From the NCBI GenBank assembly GCA_019414345.1, contig DXMF01000004.1, forward strand, positions 1 to 60,514: 60,514 nucleotides of DNA, given 5' to 3'. Below the pieces are notes generated by a model. That model saw only the letters and a program-made list of their open reading frames with translations, searched no databases and was not told the DNA's origin. How positions within the stretch are numbered: the first letter of the stretch is position 1; each line of letters begins with the position of its first letter. The DNA comes from Collinsella sp. GTDB lineage: Bacteria > Actinomycetota > Coriobacteriia > Coriobacteriales > Coriobacteriaceae. Positions 1 to 9,495 of this stretch are shown piece by piece. The translations under genes and the position numbers were made by a program.

Positions 1-24
1 GGGGAAAGGTGTTGAAAAATGGGG
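1..24 (+). promoter_or_regulatory. Possible MraZ operator repeats
   Basis: G-rich pentamers occur with a period of about ten bases: GGGG at the window edge, TGTTG at 10-14 and TGGGG at 20-24. MraZ of other bacteria binds TGGGN-type direct repeats spaced one helical turn apart upstream of its own gene. Only part of the promoter region is inside the window, and the middle repeat is a poor match, so this is a tentative autoregulatory site. Confidence 0.3.
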
Positions 25-108
25 CGGTTCCCCATATTATTGATGACGTCGACAGGCGGGGTGGTTTCCCGCGTACGTGCCATCTGAGTAACCGAGGGGA
101 GGGCGCAC

Positions 109-543
109 ATGGGAATGACTGGTGCATACGAGCGCAATCTCGATGCAAAAGGTCGTCTATCCCTGCCTGCGCCCCTTCGCGAGGAGCTTGGAGAGCACGT
201 TCGCGTGTTTAAAGCCCTGGATGTCGATGCTCTGTACGTGTTCTCTGCCGAGGCCTTCGATAAGTGGGTCGAAGGACTCTTCGCGGGTCGTGAGGGCCAC
301 GAGGGTTTTAACCCGCGTGACATTAATGACCAGAAGCTCATGAGGGCGATCAACAAGCGCACCACGTCGATGGACGTGGACAGCGCCGGTCGTATCGGTC
401 TTTCCGAGTCTCTCCGCAAGCAGGCGAACCTCGACCGCGAGGTTACGGTTGTGGGCAACTACGACCACCTTGAGGTTTGGGATCGCGCCGCGGCCGATGA
501 GGACGATGACGATGAGGCCCTGCTGGACCTCTTCTTCTCGTAA
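109..543 (+). CDS. mraZ: Transcriptional regulator MraZ
   Basis: First gene of the dcw cluster. MraZ is a small DNA-binding protein that assembles into rings and represses the division/cell-wall operon. The 144 residues fit the family and hold two SpoVT/AbrB-like halves: the first opens GAYERNLDAKGRLSLPAPLR, the second contains a second D-x-A-G-R-I core (VDSAGRIGLSESLR) near residue 90. The C-terminus is an acidic run of Asp and Glu followed by LLDLFFS, longer than in many homologues. A GAGGGG ribosome binding site precedes the ATG. rsmH follows 20-35 bases downstream, as in most bacteria. Confidence 0.95.
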   Translation: MGMTGAYERNLDAKGRLSLPAPLREELGEHVRVFKALDVDALYVFSAEAFDKWVEGLFAGREGHEGFNPRDINDQKLMRAINKRTTSMDVDSAGRIGLSESLRKQANLDREVTVVGNYDHLEVWDRAAADEDDDDEALLDLFFS

Positions 544-563
544 GGGCAAGGCACGGGTAACGG

Positions 564-1529
564 ATGGAGCGTGGGATCTTGACACAAGAATATCGGCATG
601 AACCTGTCATGCTCGGCGAAGTGCTTGAGTCGCTGCGGCTAAAGAGCGGCTCCGTTGTCTGCGATTGCACCCTTGGCGGTGCCGGCCATTCGGTAAAGAT
701 GGCCGCGCAGGTGGGGGAGACGGGCCTTTTGCTCGGCGTCGATCAGGACGACATGGCCCTCGAGGCCGCTGGCGCCCGTCTGGACCGCGAGGTTCCCGGA
801 GTTCCGCACCAGCTGCTGAAGGGCAACTTCGGCGACTTGGACGAGCTGCTTTGCTCGGCCGAGGTGCCCGGGGTCGATGGCTTCCTGTTCGATTTGGGCG
901 TTTCGTCACCGCAACTCGATATCCCTGGCAGGGGCTTTTCGTATAACGAGGACGCCCCATTGGACATGCGGATGGATCCGGGTAATAACACCTTAAACGC
1001 AGCTGAGGTCATCAACACCTATAACGAACACGACCTCGCCCGGATTCTACGCGTCTACGGCGAAGAGAAGTTTGCCTCGCAGATCGTGCGCGAGATCGTG
1101 CGCCGCCGCGAGCAAGAACCGATCGAAACCACCGGCCAATTTGTCGAGATCATCAAGGCGGGTATCCCGGCTGCCGCTCGTCGGCATGGCGGACACCCGG
1201 CCAAGAAAAGTTTCCAGGCCATTCGCATCGAGGTCAATCACGAGCTCGATGTGCTCGAACGAGGGCTTGATGCCGCCACCAGGTGGCTCAACCCGGGCGG
1301 ACGTATCTGCGTCATCTCGTATCACTCGCTCGAGGACCGTATCGTAAAGAACCACTTTAAGGAGATGAGCCAGGGGTGCACGTGTCCGCCGGAGATTCCG
1401 GTGTGCGTGTGCGGCAACGTGCCGATACTCAAGGTCATCACCCGCAAACCCCTGGTTGCCCAGCCTGATGAGGTTGAGCGCAACCCTCGGGCGAGATCAG
1501 CCAAAATCCGCGTGGCGCAGCGTCTGTAG
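564..1529 (+). CDS. rsmH: 16S rRNA (cytosine(1402)-N4)-methyltransferase RsmH (MraW)
   Basis: SAM-dependent methylation of C1402 in the 16S rRNA decoding centre. The SAM-binding motif DCTLGGAGHS lies near the N-terminus, followed by the family motifs FDLGVSSPQLD and RGFSYNEDAPLDMRMD and the C-terminal VISYHSLEDRIVK. The frame opens at ATG 564, but the TTG at 579 is the more likely start. It has a GGAG box nine bases upstream, and the protein would then begin MTQEYRHEPVML, like typical RsmH. With TTG the product is 316 residues. Second gene of the dcw cluster. Confidence 0.95.
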   Translation: MERGILTQEYRHEPVMLGEVLESLRLKSGSVVCDCTLGGAGHSVKMAAQVGETGLLLGVDQDDMALEAAGARLDREVPGVPHQLLKGNFGDLDELLCSAEVPGVDGFLFDLGVSSPQLDIPGRGFSYNEDAPLDMRMDPGNNTLNAAEVINTYNEHDLARILRVYGEEKFASQIVREIVRRREQEPIETTGQFVEIIKAGIPAAARRHGGHPAKKSFQAIRIEVNHELDVLERGLDAATRWLNPGGRICVISYHSLEDRIVKNHFKEMSQGCTCPPEIPVCVCGNVPILKVITRKPLVAQPDEVERNPRARSAKIRVAQRL

Positions 1530-1619
1530 GCGCGACCGCGCGATATTGGACCTCCCGCTCGCACCATAAACGAAGCTTAAACACACTACCAACGTACTCG
1601 GGATGGGAGGCGGCATATC

Positions 1620-2090
1620 ATGGGCTACAACACTTCAAGCGCAGCACTCGCCTATGATATGAACGCCATGCCCGCCTATCGTGAGACGCCGCAGGCCCCC
1701 GTTGCTCCCCGTGAGCAGCGCACGCCGCGCTTTGATGTCTACACGGGCGCGGGCCGTCAGGCAAACCAGGCGGTAAGCCCGGTTTTCATGAGCGTTCTTA
1801 AAACGTTTTGCATCATTGCGGCTATCTTCATGACGATCGGCGTCGCCCGCGTGGCGCTCGCCGGCGTTACGGCCCAGGTGCTCAACAGCAACGCCGAGCT
1901 TACCAACACGCTCGAAAAGGCGACCGATGAGAGCTCCGACCTGGAGGTCATGCACTCGGTCTATGGCGCCGACACGCGCATTCGCGACCTTGCGGGCGCT
2001 TATGGCATGGTGGAGCCCAGCGAGAGCGTTACACTTGACTTTTCGCAGGATGCAGCCGCGGGCGCCAACGCGACCGCGACCGCTCAGTAG
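1620..2090 (+). CDS. ftsL: FtsL-like septum protein (bitopic membrane protein)
   Basis: A 156-residue protein with a proline-rich cytoplasmic N-terminus of about 55 residues. One transmembrane helix follows (roughly 58-80, SVLKTFCIIAAIFMTIGVAR), then a short coiled-coil-like extracellular stretch (LNSNAELTNTLEKATDESSD). Position between rsmH and ftsI, size and topology are those of FtsL, which with FtsQ/FtsB regulates the FtsWI synthase. FtsL sequences diverge too far for the sequence alone to prove it. The SD GGGAGGCG is close to the ATG. Confidence 0.75.
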   Translation: MGYNTSSAALAYDMNAMPAYRETPQAPVAPREQRTPRFDVYTGAGRQANQAVSPVFMSVLKTFCIIAAIFMTIGVARVALAGVTAQVLNSNAELTNTLEKATDESSDLEVMHSVYGADTRIRDLAGAYGMVEPSESVTLDFSQDAAAGANATATAQ

Positions 2091-2107
2091 CAAGACGGTA
2101 GCTGAGT

Positions 2108-3973
2108 ATGACAAATGACTATCGCCGCGGTTCCGATAGGGGCCGCGGTTCTGGACGTCCCTCGTCGCGGGGACGTTCTGGTTATCAAGGAACGGGTCGG
2201 CAATCTTACAACGCCGGGCGGTCCCGTGGCAACGACCCGGCGTCGCGACTTCGCGGCTCGGGCGGCCCTCAAGTGCATAACACCAGGTCGCGCAAGAGTT
2301 CGCCGACCGAATGGCTCACAGGCACGCCTCTGCCTCGCCGCAAAGCCGTCATGGGATTCATTGGGCTTGGCTTGGGCTTGGGCGTCTTTCGCCTTGCCGA
2401 CTATCAGGTTGTCGAAGCCGATAAACTGCGCGAGCGTGCCGATGCGCGTCGCCTGCTTGCGCAGACCCTCTATGCCAAACGTGGCACCATCTACGACCGC
2501 AACGGTAACGTGCTGGCGTCGTCGGTCGAATGTCGCAACATCGCCGTGAACCCGCAGCTTGTCGAGGACGTTGACAAGACGGTGTCGGCGCTGGTCAAGG
2601 CAACTGGAATCGATAAAAAGACCTGCCGCAAACTCGTTGAGTCCGATGGAACCTGGGTGTATATCAAACGCCAGGTGGACGAAGACGATGCTGCGACGCT
2701 GGAGAAGAAGAACCTGCCCGGTGTGCTTTTTGAGCAGGCCATGAAGCGCGTATATCCATACGGCAATCTGGCATCGCAGGTGCTGGGTGTAGTGAATGTG
2801 GACAACGATGGCTTGACGGGTCTCGAAAAGCAATACAACAAGCTTCTGACCGGCACGAACGGTTCTCTCGTACGCGAGCGCGCGAGGGACGGCAGCTATA
2901 TCGCGGGCGGTGCCTATAAAAAGGTGGCTGCGGTCGACGGCGTTGATATCGTGACGACGCTCGACGTCAATATCCAGCGTGCGGCCGAGGATGCCCTGGC
3001 AGAGGCAGTTGAGAAGACTAAGGCCAAGAACGGCTCGGCGCTGGTCACCGATCCTACGACAGGCGAGATCTTGGCAGCCTGCTCGTATCCGACTTACGAC
3101 CAGACCAATCTGGAAAACGCCAAGACCGAGGATATGAACTTGCGCCTGGTCACCGACGCCTACGAGCCCGGCTCGGTCTTTAAGACGCTCGTGGCGGGCG
3201 CCGGCTTCGACTTGGGCGTCGTGCGATCGAGTACGTCGTTTGAGGTGCCGGCGAGCATCAAGGTGGGCGACGATACCGTCACCGATGCCGACAAGCGCGA
3301 CTACGCCATGACCATGGATGTGCGCGAGATGATGCGCCGTTCGTCCAACGTGGGCTTTGTCCTGGTGGGGCGCAAGATCGGTGCCGATGACTTTGCCGCT
3401 TATGTGGACAAGTGGGGCATCGGTCACAGCTCTGGTGTCGATTTTCCGGGCGAGAGCCTGGGTATCGTCAAGGAGCGTGACCAGTATGACGGCGCCACGC
3501 TGGGCTCGATGAGCTTTGGACAGGCGCTGTCCGTCTCGCCGATTGAGATCGCACGCGCCGTGGGCGGCATCGCCAACGGCGGCGTGATGATGACACCGCA
3601 CTTCTATAAGTCCAGCAAAGGCGACGAGAAGGACTGGGGCGAAGGCGAGCGCGCGATTTCGGAGGACGCCGCATCCCAGGTGACATCGTGCATGCAGACG
3701 GTCGTGTCCGAGGGAACGGGCGTTGGCGGCGCGGTTGACGGCTATGACGTGGCGGGTAAGACCGGTACGGCCGAACGCGCCGACGAGAACGGCGGCTACC
3801 TCAAGGAGAACTACATGTCGTCCTTTATGGGCTTTGCACCGGCACAATCGCCCAAGGTGCTGTGCTATATCACGCTCGACGGAACGCCGAGCGGCTCAGA
3901 TGCCGCTGCGGTGCCGTTCCAGTCCATTATGGCCAACGCGCTCGACGTGCTGGGTATCCCGCACACGAAGTAG
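2108..3973 (+). CDS. ftsI: Division-specific class B penicillin-binding protein (FtsI/PBP3)
   Basis: Transpeptidase that cross-links septal peptidoglycan together with FtsW. The 621-residue protein has an unusually long basic, Gly/Arg/Ser-rich cytoplasmic tail (about 75 residues). A single membrane anchor follows (about 80-98), then the PBP dimerisation domain starting at KRGTIYDRNG and the transpeptidase domain. Active-site motifs are intact: S356-V-F-K359 (in EPGSVFK), S412-S-N414 and K551-T-G553. There is no PASTA domain. It lies 17 bases after ftsL. murE, which commonly follows ftsI, is missing here. Confidence 0.95.
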   Translation: MTNDYRRGSDRGRGSGRPSSRGRSGYQGTGRQSYNAGRSRGNDPASRLRGSGGPQVHNTRSRKSSPTEWLTGTPLPRRKAVMGFIGLGLGLGVFRLADYQVVEADKLRERADARRLLAQTLYAKRGTIYDRNGNVLASSVECRNIAVNPQLVEDVDKTVSALVKATGIDKKTCRKLVESDGTWVYIKRQVDEDDAATLEKKNLPGVLFEQAMKRVYPYGNLASQVLGVVNVDNDGLTGLEKQYNKLLTGTNGSLVRERARDGSYIAGGAYKKVAAVDGVDIVTTLDVNIQRAAEDALAEAVEKTKAKNGSALVTDPTTGEILAACSYPTYDQTNLENAKTEDMNLRLVTDAYEPGSVFKTLVAGAGFDLGVVRSSTSFEVPASIKVGDDTVTDADKRDYAMTMDVREMMRRSSNVGFVLVGRKIGADDFAAYVDKWGIGHSSGVDFPGESLGIVKERDQYDGATLGSMSFGQALSVSPIEIARAVGGIANGGVMMTPHFYKSSKGDEKDWGEGERAISEDAASQVTSCMQTVVSEGTGVGGAVDGYDVAGKTGTAERADENGGYLKENYMSSFMGFAPAQSPKVLCYITLDGTPSGSDAAAVPFQSIMANALDVLGIPHTK

Positions 3974-4101
3974 GGGGTTACAATCTTTGGGGCGTGGTTT
4001 GTTGTCCCATATGAGGGGTGTTCACATGCCCTGCACCACGCATGCGCGGCGCTGGGATACAATACGCCGATAGCATTATTTAGGTTTACAGGGGAGCTGC
4101 A

Positions 4102-5526
4102 ATGATAGAGATCGCCGTCAACAACCTCGCGGCCGCAACAGGGGCCCGAACCGTGACGGGAGAAGTCGATCGGGTATGCCGCGGGTGCGTTATCGACTCG
4201 CGCCAGGTCGAGGAAGGGACGATTTTCGTCGCCTTTCCCGGTGAAAACGTCGACGGCAATGATTTTGCTTCCCGTGCGGTCCAGTCGGGTGCCGGCGCCG
4301 TCGTGATGACGCGTGAGCCCGAGGCCGAGCTGGTCTCGCTGGCGCAGGACAAGGGCTGTGCCATCTTGCTGACCGATGATCCCGAGGAGTTTCTGCTGCG
4401 TTTGGCGCATGCGTATCGCCTGGAGCTTGGCTGCCTGGTCGTTGGCATTACCGGCTCTATCGGCAAGACAACGACCAAGGACGTGCTCGCCGCGGTGCTC
4501 GCCAAGCGCTATCGCGTTTGGGCAACCAAGGGTAACTACAACAACCTGATCGGTATGCCGCTCACGGTGCTGGCGGCCCCTGCCGACACCGAGGTTCTGG
4601 TGCTCGAGATGGGCATGAACCATTTCCACGAGATTGAGCGCATGTCTCAGTCCGCCAATCCCAACCTTGCCATCGTGAGCAAGATCGGCACCTCTCATAT
4701 CGGCATTTTGGGCAGCCGCGAGAACATCGCCCGCGCTAAGGCCGAGATTGTACAGGGCATGTGCGCCGCCGGCGACTATTTGCCGCTGCTGGTTTTGGGC
4801 GGCGAGGACGATTTTACGCCGTTCATTCGCGATACGTTCGCCCAGCCTGCTGGTATCGACGTGATGCTGGCCGGTGTCTCTGACGATGATGAGGTCCGCG
4901 CCCGCGACGTTCGCGTTGATGACGAGGGCCGTCCGGTCTTTACGCTCGATTTTGGTCAGGGCGAGACAATCGATACCATGCTTGCCATCCCCGGCGTGCA
5001 GTCCGTTCCTAATGCCGTTAAGGCCGCCGCGGTTGCCTATCGCCTGGGCGTGACGCCCGAGCAGATCGATGCTGCCTTTAGGGGCCTCACGATCACCGGT
5101 CACCGCCAGGAGATCAAGCGCGCCAAGAGCGGTGCCCGCGTCATCGATGACTCCTATAACGCCAGCGCCGAATCGATGGCAGCCGGTCTCGACCTGCTGT
5201 GCTCGCTTTCGTGCACGGGGTCTCGCATGGCGATCCTGGGCGAGATGGGCGAGATGGGCGATGAGGCTCCTCGCATGCATGAGCTCGTGGGCGCTTATGC
5301 CGCCGCCAAGAAGCTCGACATGCTGGCGTGCGTGGGTGGTGAGCTGGCCCAGCTTATGGCCGATGCCGCACGCATGATGGGCATGGACGAGGACCGCATC
5401 CAGGTGTTCTCCGATTATCAGCAGGTGCTCGACCGCATGGGCGGCGCGCTTGAAAAACATGATGTTGTACTGGTCAAGGGTTCCCGCTTTGTTGAGCTCG
5501 ACCGCTTTGTGGAAGGTGTGTGCTAG
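4102..5526 (+). CDS. murF: UDP-N-acetylmuramoyl-tripeptide--D-alanyl-D-alanine ligase MurF
   Basis: ATP-dependent cytoplasmic ligase adding D-Ala-D-Ala to the UDP-MurNAc tripeptide. The 474 residues are normal for the family. The N-terminal substrate domain is followed by the Mur-ligase P-loop GITGSIGKTTTKD at about 115-127. The conserved central stretch GNYNNLIGMPLT and the C-terminal IDDSYNASAESMAAGL are also present. A GGGGAG SD lies upstream of ATG 4102. The 128-base gap after ftsI holds two isolated TACAAT hexamers (3979, 4058) but no convincing -35 box. mraY follows after three bases. Confidence 0.95.
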   Translation: MIEIAVNNLAAATGARTVTGEVDRVCRGCVIDSRQVEEGTIFVAFPGENVDGNDFASRAVQSGAGAVVMTREPEAELVSLAQDKGCAILLTDDPEEFLLRLAHAYRLELGCLVVGITGSIGKTTTKDVLAAVLAKRYRVWATKGNYNNLIGMPLTVLAAPADTEVLVLEMGMNHFHEIERMSQSANPNLAIVSKIGTSHIGILGSRENIARAKAEIVQGMCAAGDYLPLLVLGGEDDFTPFIRDTFAQPAGIDVMLAGVSDDDEVRARDVRVDDEGRPVFTLDFGQGETIDTMLAIPGVQSVPNAVKAAAVAYRLGVTPEQIDAAFRGLTITGHRQEIKRAKSGARVIDDSYNASAESMAAGLDLLCSLSCTGSRMAILGEMGEMGDEAPRMHELVGAYAAAKKLDMLACVGGELAQLMADAARMMGMDEDRIQVFSDYQQVLDRMGGALEKHDVVLVKGSRFVELDRFVEGVC

Positions 5527-5529
5527 CCC

Positions 5530-6549
5530 ATGTTCGGCAATCCCTCGTATCCAACGTATCAGGCTTTTTTGGGGCTTGGCATCGCCGCAGCCATCGCGCT
5601 GCTACTCATGCCGTGGTGGATCAAGCTGCTCAAGGTCGAGGGTATCGGCCAACAGGTTCGTGCCGACGGCCCCAAGCGTCATTTGGTTAAGCAGGGAACG
5701 CCCACCATGGGTGGCGTTGTCATCCTCGTCGCGATCTCGCTGACCTGCCTGCTGATGGGCAAGCTCACCACCGAGCTCGTACTCGTGCTGCTCGCCACGC
5801 TGGCGACCGGCGTGCTGGGCCTGATCGACGACCTGACCTCCGTTACGCATGGGCGCTCGCTCGGTCTGACGCCCCATGCCAAGATGATCGGCCTAACCAT
5901 TATCTGTGTCACCTTTACGGTACTTGCCGTCAACTGGTGCGGCGTCGCCCCCGAGATTCGTTTTCCCGGTGGGTTGACGATCGACCTTGGCGTGCTTTCG
6001 ACCACCATCTGCGGCTATTCGTTCCCGTGGCTCTATATTGTCTTTTGCTGGTTGATGATTGCCGGTCTTTCTAATGCCGTGAACCTGACCGATGGCCTTG
6101 ACGGTCTTGCTGGCGGCACCTCCATGATCGCCATGCTCGCCATGGCTGCCATGGCGTTTCTGCACGGAGACGTGAACCTGTCCATCTTCTGCACCGCGTG
6201 TGCCGGTGCCTGCTTGGGCTTTCTGTGGTTCAACTGCTATCCGGCGAGCATCTTTATGGGTGATACCGGCTCGCTTGCTCTGGGTGCCGCGTTTGCCTGT
6301 ACGTCCATCATGACTAACACCGAGGTCGTCTCCCTCATCATCGGCGGCCTGTTTATCGTTGAGACCCTGTCGGTCATGATTCAGGTTGTCTACTTCCACT
6401 TTACGCACAAGCGCGTCTTCCTTATGGCGCCCATCCATCATCATTTCGAAAAGAAGGGTTGGGCCGAGACCAAGGTCGTCATCCGTTTTTGGATTATCGC
6501 TGCGGCATTTGGTGCCGTTGGCCTTGCTCTGTTCTTCCAGTTGGGATAG
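5530..6549 (+). CDS. mraY: Phospho-N-acetylmuramoyl-pentapeptide transferase MraY
   Basis: Integral membrane enzyme that moves phospho-MurNAc-pentapeptide from UDP to undecaprenyl phosphate, giving lipid I. It has about ten hydrophobic segments in 339 residues. Signature motifs are visible: GTPTMGGV after the first helix, LIDDL with the aspartate pair near residue 100, NLTDGLDGLAGG, FMGDTGSLALG, and the terminal HHHFEKKGWAETKVV. The start lies three bases after murF, so translation is probably coupled. Confidence 0.97.
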   Translation: MFGNPSYPTYQAFLGLGIAAAIALLLMPWWIKLLKVEGIGQQVRADGPKRHLVKQGTPTMGGVVILVAISLTCLLMGKLTTELVLVLLATLATGVLGLIDDLTSVTHGRSLGLTPHAKMIGLTIICVTFTVLAVNWCGVAPEIRFPGGLTIDLGVLSTTICGYSFPWLYIVFCWLMIAGLSNAVNLTDGLDGLAGGTSMIAMLAMAAMAFLHGDVNLSIFCTACAGACLGFLWFNCYPASIFMGDTGSLALGAAFACTSIMTNTEVVSLIIGGLFIVETLSVMIQVVYFHFTHKRVFLMAPIHHHFEKKGWAETKVVIRFWIIAAAFGAVGLALFFQLG

Positions 6550-6558
6550 TGGTCTTTC

Positions 6559-7965
6559 ATGCCTCTTGCTGAAGTCTTTAGCCTGCTCGTTTTGGGTCAG
6601 GGCAAATCCGGTCTCGATGTCGCCCGCTGGGCGCTGGCACATCCCGAGCGCGTAAGCGCCGTTACCGTGTATGGCGGCGGCACCTCTGAGCCCAATGACG
6701 CCACGCGTGCGCTCGAGGCTGCTGGTGCGTCGTTTGTCTATGGGACCGAACAGGTCGAGGGCGCCTATGACGCATGCGTGACGTGCCCGGGCATCTCGGA
6801 GTTCTCGGGCTTCTTTAAGGCCGGGCGCGAACATGCCGCCCAGATTATGGGTGAGCCAGAGTTTGCCTATCGCCTGTCGCCCGATAACTGGATTGCCATC
6901 ACGGGCACCAACGGCAAGACGACCACCACGTCGCTGACCGATTATCTGCTTAAGGCTGCCGGCGAGGCCAGCGTAGCTGTCGGCAACATCGGCGAGCCGC
7001 CGGTCAACGAGATTGACGGCCGAGCCCGCAACGAGTGGTTTGTGGCTGAGCTCTCGAGCTATCAGATTGCTACGACCACCGAGCTCCACCCTCGTGTGGC
7101 GGTGCTGCTCAACATCACTCCCGACCACTTGGGCTGGCATAAGAGCCATAAGAACTATGCGCTTGCCAAGATCAAGCTGTTTGACAATATGGTCGATGAC
7201 GATCTGGTGGTTGTCGACGTCGAAGACGCCGGCATTCACGAGTTCGATGAGTACATCTATACGCCGGGTCGCCGCATCTGCAAGGTCGCTTTTGACGAGC
7301 CCGAGGGTGCAGACGCCGCCTTTGTGCGCGACGGCAAAATGGTCGTGCGCCTGAAGGGCGTCGAGACTCAGCTTGTCGCCACGTCCGAACTCAAGATCTC
7401 GGGCCATCACAATGTTATCAATGCCCTGTGCGCTGCCACGGCTGCCCTGGCAGTCGGTGCCGATGTCAATGGTGTCTGCCGCGGTCTGGCCTCGTTCCAG
7501 CCGCTCGAGCACCGCGTGGAGCCGTGTGGCGAGATTGACGGCGTGCGCTACGTCAACGATTCCAAGGCGACCAACACCGATGCGGTCGAGAAGGCGCTGA
7601 CGGCATTTCCCGATGACGACGTGATCTTGCTGCTCGGCGGCCACGATAAGGGCACGCCGCTCACGGACTTCGCGCGCGTTGTTATGGATAACGTACGCTC
7701 GGTCGTCTGCTTTGGCGATGCGCGCGAGCGCTTTACCGCCGCTATGGACGAGGCCGATGTCGATGGCGATGTGGATATTGCCCAGGCGGATGACCTGCGC
7801 GATGCCGTGGACGTCGCCCGTTCGCTGTCGAGCCGTGGCGACGTGATCTTACTTTCTCCTGCCTGCTCTTCGTTCGATGAGTTCTCGGGCTATGAGGAGC
7901 GCGGCCGCGTGTTTAAGGACTATGTGGCGCAGCTTGCCGCTGCGGCGAAATCGCAAATGGAATAG
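6559..7965 (+). CDS. murD: UDP-N-acetylmuramoyl-L-alanine--D-glutamate ligase MurD
   Basis: Adds D-Glu to UDP-MurNAc-L-Ala in the cytoplasm. The 468-residue protein has the N-terminal Rossmann-like UDP-binding region (LLVLGQGKSGLDVARWAL). The Mur P-loop AITGTNGKTTTTS is at about 113-125, followed by the central ELSSYQI and ITPDHLGWH motifs. The C-terminal domain contains VNDSKATNTDAVEKAL and LLLGGHDKGTPL. It begins ten bases after mraY and nearly abuts ftsW. Confidence 0.96.
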   Translation: MPLAEVFSLLVLGQGKSGLDVARWALAHPERVSAVTVYGGGTSEPNDATRALEAAGASFVYGTEQVEGAYDACVTCPGISEFSGFFKAGREHAAQIMGEPEFAYRLSPDNWIAITGTNGKTTTTSLTDYLLKAAGEASVAVGNIGEPPVNEIDGRARNEWFVAELSSYQIATTTELHPRVAVLLNITPDHLGWHKSHKNYALAKIKLFDNMVDDDLVVVDVEDAGIHEFDEYIYTPGRRICKVAFDEPEGADAAFVRDGKMVVRLKGVETQLVATSELKISGHHNVINALCAATAALAVGADVNGVCRGLASFQPLEHRVEPCGEIDGVRYVNDSKATNTDAVEKALTAFPDDDVILLLGGHDKGTPLTDFARVVMDNVRSVVCFGDARERFTAAMDEADVDGDVDIAQADDLRDAVDVARSLSSRGDVILLSPACSSFDEFSGYEERGRVFKDYVAQLAAAAKSQME

Positions 7966-7974
7966 GGGTTGCCG

Positions 7975-9495
7975 GTGAGAGAGGAGAGCCCCCGACAAGG
8001 TATGAGGAGGCCCGACTCGGACCGTGCTTCCTCGCGGCGTAGCACACCGCGTTCCGGTCGCGGCGGGCAGTCGTTTAGCGAACGCTATATTGCCGGCGTT
8101 CCCGCCCGCATCATGCGCCCCCGTCTGATATTTATGGCCTGCCTGTTTACTTTGGTGTGCTTTGGTCTGCTGATGGTGTACTCGGCGTCTTCGGTCGAGG
8201 CGCTGCACGAGAATGGCTCGGCGACGTTTTTCCTGGGTCGACAGGCCGCGTTTGCCGTGGTTGGTGTTCTGGCGCTGATTGCCATCGTGCGCGTTTTGCC
8301 GGACAGCTGGTTTGGGGAGGATGTGCTTAGGATCTTCCTTATCGGCATGATAGGGCTACTGTTTCTGGTGTTCTTGGTGGGCAGCGGCAGCCGTGGCGCC
8401 ACGCGCTGGCTCAACATCGCCGGTATTCAGTTCCAGCCTTCCGAGTTTTTAAAGCCATTTGCCATTGCGTATTCGGCCATCATGCTTGATCGCTTCTTTT
8501 CGCCCGGTGGCAACATAAACGAATTCCTTCGCAAGATGGGCATCTACCTGGGTATTTCGCTCTTTCTGATCTTTATCCAGCCCGATTTCGGTACTGTCCT
8601 GATCATCCTGTTGACCCTCATGTGCATGGCGTTGTTTGCGGGTCTCGACCCGAGATTTATCATCGGCGTGCTAATCTTCGGCATTCTCGTGATCGTGATT
8701 GCACTTGTCGCAGAGCCGTACCGTATGGTGCGTATTCAGGTTGCCTTGAACCCTTGGGCTGACGAGTATGGTGACGGCTATCAGGCCACGCTTGCCATCA
8801 TGGCCTTTGCCTCGGGCGGTCTGTTCGGCCGTGGCATCGGCAACTCAACCATGAAGTACTCGTATCTGCCCGAGGCGCACAATGACTACATCCTGGCCAT
8901 CATTGGCGAGGAAGTCGGCTTTGTCGGAACCGTGCTGTTCTTCTTGGTGTTTGCGATGCTGATCTACTCGGCGTTTCGCATTGCCGAGCAGGCGACCGAT
9001 CGTCGGGGCGCGCTTATGGCGTCTGGCTCCGCGGTCATTCTCGCGGTGCAGTTTTTGATTAACGCGCTGGGCATCCTCAACGTGTTTCCCATGACGGGCA
9101 AACCGTTGCCGTTTATTAGCTACGGCGGTTCGTCGATTATTGTGTCGCTTATGCTTGCCGGGTTGATCCTGCGCGTTTCGTACGAGAGCGCCCGCCGCGA
9201 TGAGTATGACCGCCGCCGTGAGAGCTTTGCCGTTATGGACGAGAGCACCGCCGGCGTGGCCCATGTGCGCGGTGAACGACCTTCGCGTAGCGGCTTTACC
9301 GTTCTGGATGGTTCTGCATCCGAGCCGGCAGCTCGTCCACGCTCGCGAACGGCTCCGCAAGGTCGTCCGCAGCGCCCCAGCCCTCGCAACGCGGGCGGCG
9401 GATATAATCGAATCGATTTGAACTCGGACCCGTCGGCGCGTCTGCGCACCGACGACCAGGGACCGCGTGTACGAAGGGACTACCATGACCGATAA
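7975..9495 (+). CDS. ftsW: Peptidoglycan glycosyltransferase FtsW (SEDS family)
   Basis: SEDS glycosyltransferase that polymerises lipid II at the septum with FtsI. It has about ten membrane helices between residues 45 and 400. The SEDS signatures are seen: GSGSRGATRWLNIAGIQFQP, DFGTVLII, PEAHNDYILAIIGEE and the terminal GKPLPFISYGGSSII. A basic N-terminal tail of 45 residues and a C-terminal cytoplasmic tail of about 95 residues (Arg/Pro/Ser-rich) are long for the family. GTG 7975 is preferred over TTG 7969 because AGGGG is six bases upstream of GTG but directly abuts TTG. The 3' end overlaps murG by 11 bases. Confidence 0.95.
   Translation: MREESPRQGMRRPDSDRASSRRSTPRSGRGGQSFSERYIAGVPARIMRPRLIFMACLFTLVCFGLLMVYSASSVEALHENGSATFFLGRQAAFAVVGVLALIAIVRVLPDSWFGEDVLRIFLIGMIGLLFLVFLVGSGSRGATRWLNIAGIQFQPSEFLKPFAIAYSAIMLDRFFSPGGNINEFLRKMGIYLGISLFLIFIQPDFGTVLIILLTLMCMALFAGLDPRFIIGVLIFGILVIVIALVAEPYRMVRIQVALNPWADEYGDGYQATLAIMAFASGGLFGRGIGNSTMKYSYLPEAHNDYILAIIGEEVGFVGTVLFFLVFAMLIYSAFRIAEQATDRRGALMASGSAVILAVQFLINALGILNVFPMTGKPLPFISYGGSSIIVSLMLAGLILRVSYESARRDEYDRRRESFAVMDESTAGVAHVRGERPSRSGFTVLDGSASEPAARPRSRTAPQGRPQRPSPRNAGGGYNRIDLNSDPSARLRTDDQGPRVRRDYHDR

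Noticed and set aside
2084..3847. 587-codon open frame on the minus strand
   Set aside because: Antisense shadow of ftsI, with no SD and no domain.
3974..4101. TACAAT hexamers as promoters of murF
   Set aside because: Neither of the two hexamers has a -35 element at a suitable distance; too weak to list as features.
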